From contig QWDQ01000052.1 in assembly GCA_003868215.1 (NCBI GenBank), positions 124,001 through 188,000 on the forward strand: 64,000 bases of DNA. Direction: 5' to 3'. The position numbers and the translations under genes were made by a program. Numbering within the stretch: position 1 is the first letter of the stretch; each line of letters begins with the position of its first letter. Of this stretch, positions 13,117-23,772 are shown piece after piece. Source of the DNA: Pseudophaeomoniella oleicola. Lineage: Eukaryota > Ascomycota > Eurotiomycetes > Phaeomoniellales > Phaeomoniellaceae. Below the pieces are notes generated by a model. It searched no databases. It saw only the letters and a program-made list of their open reading frames with translations, and was not told where the DNA came from.

Positions 13117-14157
13117 TCAATCCACGCCGCCGTCATCATCATCATCATCATCTCCTCCGGCTTCTTCACGCTCGACTATTTTCGTAGCTTCCTCGGCCTT
13201 TCCCGTCGATTCTGCTGTTGCATGCTTCGCAGTCTCCGTTCCCGGCGCTTCGTGTTCCTGCTCCTCCTTCTCAGCGTCGGCTAACTCGTCTCCGAACAGC
13301 AGCGAGAACAGGACGACGGCGAGCACGTCGCCCGTCTTTTTGTTCTTGAGCGTGTGTCGGAGCTCGTGCGTCTTTTTGTCGACGTAGCTGATGACGTTCA
13401 GGTGGAAGCCGCCGGGGAGGTTGAGGGCGAAGTTGTTGAAGTCGAGGTGCGGGTTGCCAAAGTCGGATTGGTAGACACGGCCTTTTTCGAAGGTGAAGTT
13501 TTCGCGGTTGGAAGGTGTTAGGAAGTATTTCTTTCGTGCGGCAGAGTCTTTTGGCACGCCGGAAGTTGATCGTGTCTCTTCCCCGGATCCTTCGCCTCCT
13601 TCAAGGACGACGTCTTCACCGAATGCTTCGCTGTGCGGAAGCTTGCCGTCCTCGGGTTTGTCTCCTACACGAAAGGCATTCCAGCTCGATAGCGCCGGCC
13701 CAAATATCCATGGGTTGTCTGCCCGCGCATCGTGCTCCAGACCGGGATCTACCCACCACTTTGCGAGCTTGAAAGCATAGTCGAAGCCCGGTGGTAATCT
13801 GTCGCGGATGGGTCTGTCGAAGTCATTGCCCCACATCAGATCATTGCCGTTGATGTCTTGCTTGGGGATGAATGAGAACGATATCGAATATTGGTCCCAT
13901 TTATGTAGTGGGTGATCGAAGTATACAGAGGTCGAAGAGCTGCCGGAGGGGAAGCCTTGGTAATTCTGAATCCGTACGGCGACGGCGAGAGTGACATACT
14001 CATTCTCAATCAATATCGTCTTTGGTGAGTTTACCGGCACAACTTGATGCGATTGTATATCATATTTAGGCCCCGCTGTCACGCGCAGGCGGTACGTATC
14101 TCCTCTAGCCGTATCGTTCTCTTCTGCATCGACTGGGGAATCAGTTTTGGACGACAT
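13117..14157 (-). CDS. DUF1769 (UPF0590) family protein
   Basis: A 346-residue single-exon protein of a fungal family with no settled function. The start is ATG 14157 (MSSKTDSPVD); the frame extends 8 codons upstream only through a TTG. The conserved body begins with YRLRVTAGPKYD and continues through the YFDHPLHKWDQYSISFSFIP and GNDLMWGNDFDRPIRDRLPPG segments, then KWWVDPGLEHD and FGPALSSWNAFR. Late in the domain, VYQSDFGNPHLDFNNFALNL and FHLNVISYVDKKTHELRHTL are strongly conserved strands. The C-terminal ~60 residues are charged and end in a run of eight Asp encoded by a GAT/GAC repeat at about 13126-13152. The predicted structure is a beta-rich globular domain with an acidic tail, probably cytosolic. 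It converges on lys12. Confidence 0.85.
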   Translation of the reverse strand: MSSKTDSPVDAEENDTARGDTYRLRVTAGPKYDIQSHQVVPVNSPKTILIENEYVTLAVAVRIQNYQGFPSGSSSTSVYFDHPLHKWDQYSISFSFIPKQDINGNDLMWGNDFDRPIRDRLPPGFDYAFKLAKWWVDPGLEHDARADNPWIFGPALSSWNAFRVGDKPEDGKLPHSEAFGEDVVLEGGEGSGEETRSTSGVPKDSAARKKYFLTPSNRENFTFEKGRVYQSDFGNPHLDFNNFALNLPGGFHLNVISYVDKKTHELRHTLKNKKTGDVLAVVLFSLLFGDELADAEKEEQEHEAPGTETAKHATAESTGKAEEATKIVEREEAGGDDDDDDDGGVD

Positions 14158-16495
14158 GGCGGAGGGCTGTAACTGCGTCAATGAGTTATGCAGCTGAGCT
14201 GTTTCGAGATCGCGATGTAGTCAGTGGTCTATAAGTTGATACGTTCGTAGGCAGCAATCGAAAAGTACAGTGACGTTTCACAATTGTCGCAATGCATGCG
14301 TTCAGACAAAAAGTGGCGGCAGAATGTTGACGATCGGTGACGTCTCCACTGTCTGGCCCAGAGGCGGTCAGCCAGATCGAGAAACATCAACATTTTCACT
14401 TTCTACTCGATACATGGCGGACTACCATAGGATTCAGATACTACTCTGGAAGCATGAGGATCTACACGAGAATTCATTTGCTAAAGACATATGTGCTATC
14501 CAACTGCAACTCTTTAAGAATGTCTAGCACACTGATGATCTGCACGCTGCACCATGCTGCCAAATCTATACACAGTTTGAGTAACCTCATTTTGAAGTAT
14601 TGGTCGACGCATGACATAGTTCTTGTCAGCCAATACAGCTTCATATCCCGATAGCCGCTCTGTTAGCTGTCTACGAGCCCTGATGTCGAGTGCAAATGTT
14701 ATGAGTCGCTGGCGTTGGGATCATCCTTCAGCCACCAGCGGTAAGCTTGTCCTCGGGTAAAAGTTGAGCAAGTTTTCAAGGTCACTGCCGCTCTACAGAT
14801 GAATGCAACATCCAACGACCAATGCAGTTTGGGCTTTGATTGAAGTCCAGCGGTAGTTGGCAGCAGCAAACTCTTGCATCGAATGGGGACCAGGCCAGTT
14901 TTCATGAAGGTGGCAGCTTATACTGTGCCGCCGAGTCTCAACGGATTGACTATGCAACGATGATTATCCTATTGCTGCTCACCAAGCCAAGTAAGAATGA
15001 CACAAAATGTATCGACCTGCGATGAACAACGCATCAGGCTACCCGAAAGCGAATCAATGCTGACGAAGCCATGGTTTTCGAGAAGGCAAAGCGCGCGCTC
15101 ACATGCTTCCATGGTCGAGCCAAATCGAGAAAGGCTGAACCTGTCCAATTTTTATTTGACGTAGCCTCTGACCCAGGAACGATCTCGGATCGGAAAGCAA
15201 TGGCCACTCGGGGGATAAGTGCCGCGCGCTCGCTCTTCTTTCAATCGTTGGTTCGCTAGATGAAGACGGACGGGGTAGCGTTGAAGGGTTGGCATGTCAA
15301 TGGACGGTTTCAGTAATTGACAATTTGACCTGATATAAAGATGTTTCGAACGAAGCCAGTGGCTTTTCCAACTTGTTGTTCAATCATGATGAGGCGCGCG
15401 ACAAGATGACCAGGCGGTCGGCGGGTACCAGACCTGAATGTATGTAGAAGAATGTAAACAGTAGATCAGGTACAGTAGTATATATGAAAGTGATGATTCG
15501 CATCAGATCTCGTAACGTAATGGAGCTCACCTCATTCTCTGTCCAGTCCATCATCAATTCTCCTACACAGAGATTGTTCGACTTTGATAGTCCGCTCTGT
15601 CTCTCCCACTCTTCATCTTCGCTTTTAGTCGTTTGCACGATCGTTACTGCGCAGCTTACCCGCCATCCTTCCCTTGCTTTCCCTCGTTGAACAAGTGAGG
15701 GCCAGGGCCAGCACCAGCACACACCGAGATCGGGTTCAATCCAATCACAGGGCGAGGACAGGGCTGCTACCGCACAAGCGTTGTCTGTGAAGTGTGCTTC
15801 AGCTGCAGTCCCAATCACCGGCCTTGATTGGAGCCAGGTATCGCGACCTTCTTAGCGCCCGGTTGTGCTGGAATCCTTGTCGACCTTCCCATCCACCTTT
15901 GCCGCTCTTGGCCAATTATCTTGCCGCTTTGTCGACAATTCGACCCAAAATAGAGGAAAAGACGCATCTGCTCGTCTTCCCATCACCACCTTTTCGAACC
16001 TTTTCTACCTTTGCAACTTTTCTAGTCAGATCCTATATCGCCCCGGCGCGATTGTCTGCATCAGCCAGCTGGTCTGGTAGGCAACCATCCGACTTGACCG
16101 TCTCCTCCCTTGGTGCTTAGTCCAACCTGCGGCCACCCAGCTGACCTTTCCCTCTCACTGGAACAATCCTTCTCCCTGTCTCTGGTCCTATATTTGTTTG
16201 TTTTACGCGCCCGTTATCTGCGGCTCTACATACCCTGTAACAACAGTTTCTCATCTAACGAAAAGAGCTCACTTCAAAGCACTGGACCGCTAAGCTTTAT
16301 CCTGGCTGATAGCAACCCGCATCTTGGAGAGTTATCTACTGTCATCTACCCACTATCCTCTCTGTTCTTCTTCTCCTCTCCTCTCCCCACGGCTCACCCT
16401 CAAGATCCCCCAGGTGTGGCCGTCGCCATTCGTCCTTTCTGGTCATCTTCTCTTCGGTCATTACCTTCACACTGAGAAGGAGTCTCATCGCCGAC
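14158..16495. other. 2.3 kb spacer with probable long leader of the 16496 gene
   Basis: No protein recognised. From about 15500 to 16490 the plus strand is pyrimidine-rich (many TCTC, CCTT and TTTCC tracts), which is typical of fungal promoters and 5' UTRs of highly or tightly regulated genes, and it contains several short upstream open frames. A 144-codon minus frame at 15384-15818 is probably fortuitous. Confidence 0.5.
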
Positions 16496-17218
16496 ATGGC
16501 TAAACCCTCTTTGCCCCGTCTTCGCACTCCGAAAACAGCCACCTTCCCCTCAGAAATTACCCAAAGCCCGATATCCAGCGTCGTCGAGAATATCAAACAG
16601 GAAGAGGGCACTCAGACACCGATCACCCCTCCCGTTGCTTATACCGATTTCTTAAAAGCTTTAACACCAGTACTGGCAAGTCCTATCAGCGCTGGTGTCT
16701 TCACGTTTACCGAATTGCCTTCGGGCAAGACGACTCCGACTTCTGAACCGTCGACCAGCTCTAGCTTCAGCTCAAGCTCTGAGGATGTCAAGTCTCCTGC
16801 AACCTCTGTTGCAACCTCTGTTGCACCCACGCCTACGTCGGCAGGACCTAATTCAATGTTTGCACCGCCTCCACGTCGCATGAGCAAAGGTCCCGCCACT
16901 CTACGCCGGCTTCGAATCCCTCTCACTTCTCCCGTTTGTTCGCCGGGAACAGATACGCCTAGCAGTATCGTAACTTCGGCACGTTCTCCATTTTCACCTG
17001 CGGACTGGTCACTTGACCAACTACGCTACCTAGAGTCCCCACGCAGTGCTGTTGTGAGACCTGTCACTGTACGATCTGTGGTGACCAGGACTGTCACATA
17101 CAAACGAACTCCCCTAGATCCCGCACCCAAGGGCAAAAAGAGGAAAATTGAGGAGGAAGAGTCTTCGTCATCGCTCTCATCCTCGACCTCGGTAACGCCT
17201 ACACCGACTGTCGCATAG
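16496..17218 (+). CDS. Conserved disordered Pezizomycotina protein
   Basis: A 240-residue protein with no known domain. It is rich in Ser, Thr and Pro. Three parts look conserved: an N-terminal VAYTDFLKALTPVL segment, a middle RRMSKGPATLRRLRIP stretch, and a C-terminal block reading FSPADWSLDQLRYLESPRSA then VVTRTVTYKRTPLDPAPKGK, followed by KRKIEEEE, which would serve as a nuclear localisation signal. I recall similar PLDPxPKGKRRK proteins across filamentous ascomycetes without an assigned function. The ATG at 16496 has a good context and follows a long pyrimidine-rich leader. The long leader and the 3.2 kb repeat-rich tail region suggest a regulated gene, but that is inference. A nuclear role is likely. 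Confidence 0.7.
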   Translation: MAKPSLPRLRTPKTATFPSEITQSPISSVVENIKQEEGTQTPITPPVAYTDFLKALTPVLASPISAGVFTFTELPSGKTTPTSEPSTSSSFSSSSEDVKSPATSVATSVAPTPTSAGPNSMFAPPPRRMSKGPATLRRLRIPLTSPVCSPGTDTPSSIVTSARSPFSPADWSLDQLRYLESPRSAVVRPVTVRSVVTRTVTYKRTPLDPAPKGKKRKIEEEESSSSLSSSTSVTPTPTVA

Positions 17219-18892
17219 CCATCCCAATAGCAGCTTGCATTGGGGCGACTTTCCTTACACACGATCGTTAAAATATGATCCAGTCCCACTTCTATCGTCA
17301 TCTACGGCTTGAAAGGAACTTCCCCGGCACGATTGAAAGAGTCTGTACAAATGACAGGCAGACCACCTTTCATCGTCACAGGGGAATTGGTAGGCAATGG
17401 AAAACGGCGTTTTACAGGACATGGAAATCACAAGAGTCTGGGAGGCGTTTGGCTCGCAACTTACGATTTTGAATTTTGGAGGTGGATTAACACTACGGTC
17501 CAATGCTGGTCAGATGTGACCGTATGTGGTAGGAATACCACGCCGACCTCGGGCTCGAGTTTTGTCGAGAGCGGAGGGGTATAATAGGCGCATGAGCAGC
17601 TCTCGTGTTTTGATCGAGCACGCGCAATTGATAGCGATACGAAACTTACCTAGGTAGTCTACTTTGATGGACCAACCAAATACTACATCTACTACTTCTA
17701 CTATTCCACGCGATTTTTTTTTGCTACATTACCTCACCTCATTCGCTGTAGCGGCTCGAACTTCTGGGCGCCAACGGCATCTCCGGAGCACCACCTGAGC
17801 CGCTTTGTGAGCCGCTTTGATCTCCCACGTCCTGTCGGGACAGCTCCATCTGATCTCCCTCACGAACACCTCCACAATTTCCATCTCGCCACTCCCTTCT
17901 TTCCCCCAGCTGACGACGTGCGAATGTGTGATGCACCCACCTGCCACAAATCATTCCCTCCAGGCGGCTCAGCGAACGACCGGCCCAATCCGATTCACCA
18001 ATAGATGCCCTTGCCCTCCGACCACGCTATGCACGTCATGTAACCCTCCCAGGATCAATCTTGGTGGCACGGCATCTATTTCCCACTTTCTTCCTCCCTC
18101 TATTTCTTTCTCGAATGCCAATGCCAACCCACAGAGACTACGAAGATGCGGGAAAGCCAATGAGATGCTGCTACTGTAGATGGAGTACTGTGCCGTAGAT
18201 CGAATGAGAACGCGGGATAGGCTGACTGAACGAACGAACGAGCGAACGAACTATCGATCGCGCGCGATACGGGAACGAATGGAGAGACGAGGAACTAGTT
18301 TCAGTAGATAAGTAAGGTACCTACTAGGTACCTAGGCATCTTCCTGTTCCTTGGTCAGTCTTCTACTGGCTATACGGACAAGTCTGTCGTCTTCAGAGAC
18401 AGCGGCACACACGGCATCGATGCAAGAGATTATCATGTTAACCTGGGAGAAAATGTTTTGCCGTGTAAAACTATCGTGAGACTACATCAGGCGGTTTGAG
18501 ATCAATGAGTATCTCAAGGTTCCATTGTTGTTCAGAAGAAATAATACAATGACTGCAGTCACTTAATTGACCTTCTTACGTTACTGATATGTATGCTACA
18601 AACCCCATCACGATGTGTTCTGGAGAGAATAGGGAGAGAGAGAAGTTACATTTCCCCCCCATATCATCCTCTATATCCCTCCCTATACTTCTATATGGGA
18701 ATTCGTTCAGAGTCCTGAGAAATCCACCGCATTTGCAGTGTGCTTCTTAAATGGATCCTTAGATTCCTCCTTTGATTGTCGTTCATATGATACCCTAAAC
18801 TCCCCGACAAGAAATTTGTATACATAGGTACATACATATTACTGGTATTCACGCTCCTACCAATTCTCACATATAATAATTACCTCGTCTTG

Positions 18893-18949
<57 letters not shown>
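18893..18949 (+). repeat. (ATT)19 microsatellite
   Basis: About 57 uninterrupted bases of ATT repeats. It is the longest pure simple repeat in the window and likely polymorphic between strains. Confidence 0.95.
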
Positions 18950-19137
18950 GCCTCCTCATAACCTACCTATCTTACTCTACCACCCCCTTAAAAGCAGCAA
19001 CCAAAAAAGACAACCAAGGATTAAACTGCATACTTATCCTTGTCTGGCGCCGGCGCTTCGGTATGGGCTACTTCGAACCAATTAGATGCGTGACCATGAT
19101 GGCGGGAAAAGAAAAGAGGAAGGGGGCGAAGAAGGAT

Positions 19138-19165
19138 GAATGGATGGATGGATGGGTGGGTGGAT
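19138..19165 (+). repeat. GGAT/GGGT tetranucleotide tract
   Basis: Four or more GGAT units grading into GGGT and GGGG, in the repeat-rich spacer. Confidence 0.8.
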
Positions 19166-19505
19166 TGGGGTGGGGGGCTTATCGATACGCTGGAGATTAC
19201 TTAGGTAGCTTGCACACCTAGGTACAATTACCATTTGGGGAGGGGGGAAGATAGGTAAAAATTGGACATTTCCAGGTAAGAGAGAGTAGGTAATTTAGAT
19301 AACGCTTCACTGCTAGAGGTCCTTAAAGATAATCTGCTATTAAGCCAGCCAGTCAGTCAGTGATTGATTGATTGGATTGGCTTGAGCCGTTTCTATTTTT
19401 ATTCCAGCCACTCTCACCCTTGCGATATTATTGGTCCAAAACGTGTCTTGCCTTGCCCTTGCCGCTCCCCACTAACCCTCCTATGGGACTTTTAAGCGCC
19501 CGTCT

Positions 19506-19548
19506 TGTTCTGTTCTGTCCTGTCTTGTCCTGTCCTGTTCTGTTCGCC
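19506..19548 (+). repeat. CTGTY pentanucleotide tract
   Basis: Imperfect tandem array of TCTGT/CCTGT units about 43 bases long, in the repeat-rich spacer. Confidence 0.8.
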
Positions 19549-19569
19549 TTCGACTAGAGAAATCGACCA

Positions 19570-19640
19570 ATCAAGCAGTCAGTCAGTCAGTCCGACCGAC
19601 CGACCAACCAATCAACCAACCAACCAACCAACCGACTGAT
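19570..19640 (+). repeat. CAGT / GACC / CAAC tetranucleotide tract
   Basis: Three successive tetranucleotide runs (CAGT, then GACC, then CAAC, with CAAT interruptions) pass one into the next over about 70 bases, as expected from slippage with point mutation. Confidence 0.85.
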
Positions 19641-20473
19641 TCAGGCTGCCCCCTGCCCGCCAGCTTGAGAGGGACTTTGAGATTCAGGTTCAGGTTCCTG
19701 GAGGTAACTTAGTCATACTTTTCAGCTACGGATTAGATACCCAAGAGAAGACAAGTCCAGACCAGACCACCAAGGAAAAGGTAAAACGGGGGCAGGAGCA
19801 GAGAGAGAGTGAAGTAAAAAAGCATGCTGCTTCCTCATCTCCGTTTATTTTTCGGTTTTCAGAGAAGAAGCATTTGCGTGGAGGACAGAGAGGAAGTGGC
19901 AAGAGATAGGCACTCTACTACGTAGGTACATAGGGAGGTACACCAATCACAGTGGAACCAAATCTTTCGAGGCGTTCCGACTGGTTGGTACACTACGAGT
20001 ATAGATGGATGCATATATATTAATGGTAGGGATTAGGTTCCCTTTTTGCTTTCTTTTCTTTTGCTTTTGCTGTTGCCTTTTCGTCGAGTTTCCTCTTTGG
20101 TGATCGATGGATGTGGCTCGAGGAGGACTCAAGTTACAGGTCAAAGTGGATGTGGCTAGATACCTAGCTGCATGACTAGATACCACACACGATACCCATG
20201 TCCTTATATGATCGTGCAGTGGGTGGGTGTGAGTGTGATGGGATGCTCGGCTGCCAGGGACTGTACCAACCTCTGGAAACGTGAAACGTTAATGATATAG
20301 AGTGAAGTGGACATGTACGTTGCTCCGTAACAGAAGACCCGCCATATACCGCTGCAGTTTCACGATATTGAGGGTAGCAACGGTTCCCTGATCCTTTTCG
20401 TTGCCTCTTCATTTCTCCGGCGATACCTTGCGAGTGAACTGTGTGACGAGCGTTAATGGCATGAACAGGAGGT

Positions 20474-22645
20474 CTATGTCAATTCATCCGGGCCCCAGCT
20501 CATTCGAGTGCAGAGCGTATCTGACCGAATAGTCAAAGCAAGGACACAACAATGCACGGCCAATGCTATAACGCTTAACGCATACTGTGTAGTCACCAAG
20601 CCAAAATCCCACAAAGCGAGGAGAAGAAGAGGATAAGTGACGGCAGAATTCATTCCACGTGAGGCGCACGGTTGGAGGACGGAGATGACTTTCAGGATGA
20701 CCAGCAGGAAGCGTACCCACCGTCGGGTGAACAGAGAGGCTACGGCTATAACACAACGCTGCCACCAGGATAAGCTGTGCGTACTGTCGCTGTCGGTCAG
20801 GAGGTACGTTGAGGTTATCATGCCATCATAGTCTTGAGGACTGCCTTGCTCCGATGACTCTCTTTCCGGAGATGCCACGGTTCGGCGTAAAACGAGCTCT
20901 CGATGCGGACTCTGCGAATGCGTATGATTGTGACCCACAGAAGCCCCTCGGTTCGGATTGTCCTGGGTGGTGGTTTGTCTCAGACGTGATTGACGTGCTC
21001 TACTGATTGACGTTGACTGTGCATCTGCTGTGGGTACTGGGCTTAACTTCGGGGGTGTCGATGCTGGGCTGTCCAGAGGCACTATTCGCCGGCGCGGGGT
21101 CAACTCTTCGTGCATCGGCGGTGGTGTCCGACTTGGCCTTGGTAGATTCGGCTCAGCCAGTCCTGATCTGTTGCGGATGCCGATGGCCACTTCATCTGCG
21201 GTCGGTCGATCTTCTGGCCTGGCCGCAAGTAGACGTCTGAGGAAGACATATAGTTCTTCAGGCAATTCTGGTCGTGTCCGCCGTTCCTCCTTGAATCCAG
21301 TCCATTGCGAAACTTCCGCCCGAAGACTCTCCAGATCCTCATTTTCCTCATTAACAACTTTGGCATTTGCGTAAGGCAGAGAAGCAAAACATATAAAATA
21401 GAGTATCATCCCCAGTGAGAAGATGTCGGATTTGAAGCTGAAATTGCCCAGGGGCCCTCCTGGTCGAACCCTGCGCAACACTTCTGGTGCGCAGTATGAT
21501 ATAGTCCCCGTAGTACCTGTCGACCTCCGAGCTGCATTTTGTTCTTGAACCTCACCAAAATCACTCACAAGTAACTTCAAGCCCTGGTTAGTCCTGTGTA
21601 GGAGGCAGTTGCTCGGCTTGAGGTCCCGATGAATGAATCCGTTCTCATGCAAAAATTGTATGCCTGCGGTCATGTCACGAAAGAAGGAGTAGATCTCATC
21701 AAATTGTAACGTCCTGCTTCCGTGTCTTGGTTCCAAGGAATCCATTTCACCTTTGGAGCGGCGTCTCATGCGGTTTTTGAGCTGTTCTTTGGTGAGCGTC
21801 GTCTGTGCATCCCCTATCACGTAATTCTGAAGGTCACCGCTGTTGCAGTATTCCTGTAGAATATACGCACATGCGACCGGGGGTCCGAAATTGCTGAGTT
21901 TCGTCTTCTCGAGCCAGACATGTTGGTACGCAACGAGATTCTGGTGATGAAGACGAGAGAGCAACTGTACCTCCACAAGCACCTTCTCGAGCCATTTATG
22001 ATCATCGCCCACCGGGATCCTCTTGCAGGCGTGATGGCCGAGCGGAACACCATCTAAAACATGCTCGACCAGGAACACGACACCTCTGCCGCCACGGCCG
22101 AGCTCCTTTTTAACAATGAACACCTTTTGAAGGAAGTTCTGGCTGAAAGCTGAAGATGATATCCCATGCGCACCATCCTCGGGGGTTACAGGACGACTTG
22201 AGGAAGCATTCGATACATCCGTACCCAACGGAGACCCAGGGGGTCTTTGCTGCTCGCTCGGTGTTCGCCTGGGTTGAACTAATCGCGGGTGTGGGGTTGA
22301 AGGTACGGTAGGGTCGGCTGCTGCTTGCAAACTTCGTTGCACCATGCGGAAATAGTCGGGATTGCGAAACCCGCTGCCGGGACCAGGGCTAGGACTTTCA
22401 GATATGCCATCACTGACAGGGTCATCATGTAATGCAAAAGGTCTTTGACAAGTCGGACAGAATGCATGATCTACTTGATTGTTGCTATCGTTGTAGCTTT
22501 GTAGGACAAGCTGATGAGAAGCAGGGTCGTACACGACAACTGCGTTATCATGGCGTCTGGTCCAGCTTGTTAGCTAACTCTCATGAAATAGTTCGTTGAC
22601 TGACAGGACTATCTCACGATTCGTGTCGTAAGGCACAACTTCCAT
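20474..22645 (-). CDS. IKS1: Iks1-like serine/threonine protein kinase with C-terminal membrane segments
   Basis: Two exons on the minus strand, 22645-22605 and 22556-20474, with a 48-nt GTCAGT...CAG intron, giving 707 residues. The spliced N-terminus MEVVPYDTNREIVLRHDNAV matches the conserved start of Iks1 proteins; a second in-frame ATG ten codons upstream (22675) is possible. A CPTC-x-RPF motif near residue 47 looks like half of a small zinc site. The kinase domain spans about residues 160-475: glycine loop GRGGRGVVF, HACKRIP lysine, IHRDLKPSN catalytic loop near 322, DFGE near 346, and CAPEVL near 369. It is followed by a Ser/Pro/Arg-rich linker and several hydrophobic helices in the last ~110 residues, so the kinase is probably membrane anchored. 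Yeast Iks1 has no well-defined pathway. Confidence 0.92.
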
Positions 22646-22675
22646 GAGACCCGGGTCATGACTCTCGCCCTCCAT

Positions 22676-23772
22676 ATCACTGTCCAAAGAAGCATCAACC
22701 TTGACGAAGGCTTGGAACTTGAATTTGACATAGGTTTCCACATCGGAAGGAGCTAAACCCCTACAGTGTCAGACCGTAAGCTAGAAATCATCCGCTGTGA
22801 CTGTTGATGGTTTTGGAGATCCTATTGATGACAAGCCAGGGCACTGACACCACAATTGCGTATATCCGCCACAGCCGTGCAGAGAGATGTCAATCAGCAA
22901 TTCGACAACACTTCCTACTGTCGTATGATTGATCTCACGTTATTACTTTCATCTACTGTACCAGCACAGTGCATTTGCTTTGTCTTTTGAAAGGTTGAAT
23001 CTTACCTGAAGTCATCAGAAATATAAATACACCTCGGCAGTGGATATTTATTTCTCCACCCCAGTTGCCTCCGAAGTGGCACCTGACGACAAGTTAACTG
23101 GAAGAGTCCCCGTGATATCACCGTCACTAGAAGTGACCTTGTGGCTATACATAATACTTGGTCTGCTATCCACCTCATTCTGCCTGCTAATACTTGCAAT
23201 GTTCCCTGTATTTACTTTATTGCGCGACAGAACCGACTCAAAGCTCGCAGGACCTCTACAAGGTTCTACAGGTAGGCCACCGATATTCAAGGATCCCAAA
23301 TTGAAGGGCGCCATGAACAGCCTCTCGGAGAGATCGCTCTCAGAGATTGCACGTCAGAAGAGCCATAGATGACGCCTGCTTCTCGGGCATTCGGTGTTCG
23401 ATCCATTAGACTTGTCATGTCAACATTTCTGTGCTTTACAGCGTCTCAACAACATCTGCATTTTTTGGCAGATCCACATCGATTGATGTACAGGGTGAAA
23501 CGAATCCCCATGTCTAAAGATATAAGAGACATGCGGTCAGAGAGCCCTGCTATGAAACTTCACTCTTGGAATGGGAGTTGAAGGAGAAGCTGGATGGAGA
23601 TATTCCCATGCCCTCCATGAAGATTCTTTGTAAACAAAGTCTGGCCATTCCTGATTTCACGATGATAAAGTACTTTCTCAATTCATGTCAAGACACAAGG
23701 GAAAGGGGCCTGCAAAAAGAACATGTTGAGGGCAATTTATCGAATGAAGATGTGAAGGTCATGCATTGCGGC
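22676..23772. other. Spacer between the kinase and URI genes
   Basis: Holds the kinase promoter, a possible small membrane-protein frame (listed separately) and the 3' side of the URI gene. Nothing else recognised. Confidence 0.4.
23040..23372 (+). CDS. Possible small single-pass membrane protein
   Basis: An open frame of 110 codons whose translation has one strong hydrophobic helix (LWLYIILGLLSTSFCLLILA, about residues 34-53) followed by a basic, Ser-rich tail. The first codon is GTG, so either an upstream exon joins at the CAG ending at 23039 or the frame is fortuitous. I do not recognise the sequence. The composition (a single helix with positive residues after it) is protein-like, but there is no family support. 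Low confidence. Confidence 0.25.
   Translation: MDIYFSTPVASEVAPDDKLTGRVPVISPSLEVTLWLYIILGLLSTSFCLLILAMFPVFTLLRDRTDSKLAGPLQGSTGRPPIFKDPKLKGAMNSLSERSLSEIARQKSHR

Larger units (their letters stand above)
17219..20473. other. 3.2 kb microsatellite-rich convergent spacer
   Basis: This stretch lies between the end of the 16496 gene and the end of the kinase gene on the other strand. It has no convincing reading frame but many simple repeats (ATT, GGAT, CTGTY, CAAC/GACC and GAACGAAC tracts) and several TACCTAGGTA-type palindromes (about 17650, 18318-18335, 19192-19225). It may contain long 3' UTRs or a non-coding transcript; the sequence alone does not show which. Confidence 0.6.

Noticed and set aside
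15384-15818. 144-codon minus-strand frame in the 14-16 kb spacer
   Set aside because: No recognisable motif and it lies in a pyrimidine-rich leader zone; likely fortuitous.
18880-19640. Possible CRISPR-like or satellite array
   Set aside because: Repeats are 3-5 bp units with no constant spacer structure; these are plain microsatellites in a eukaryotic genome.
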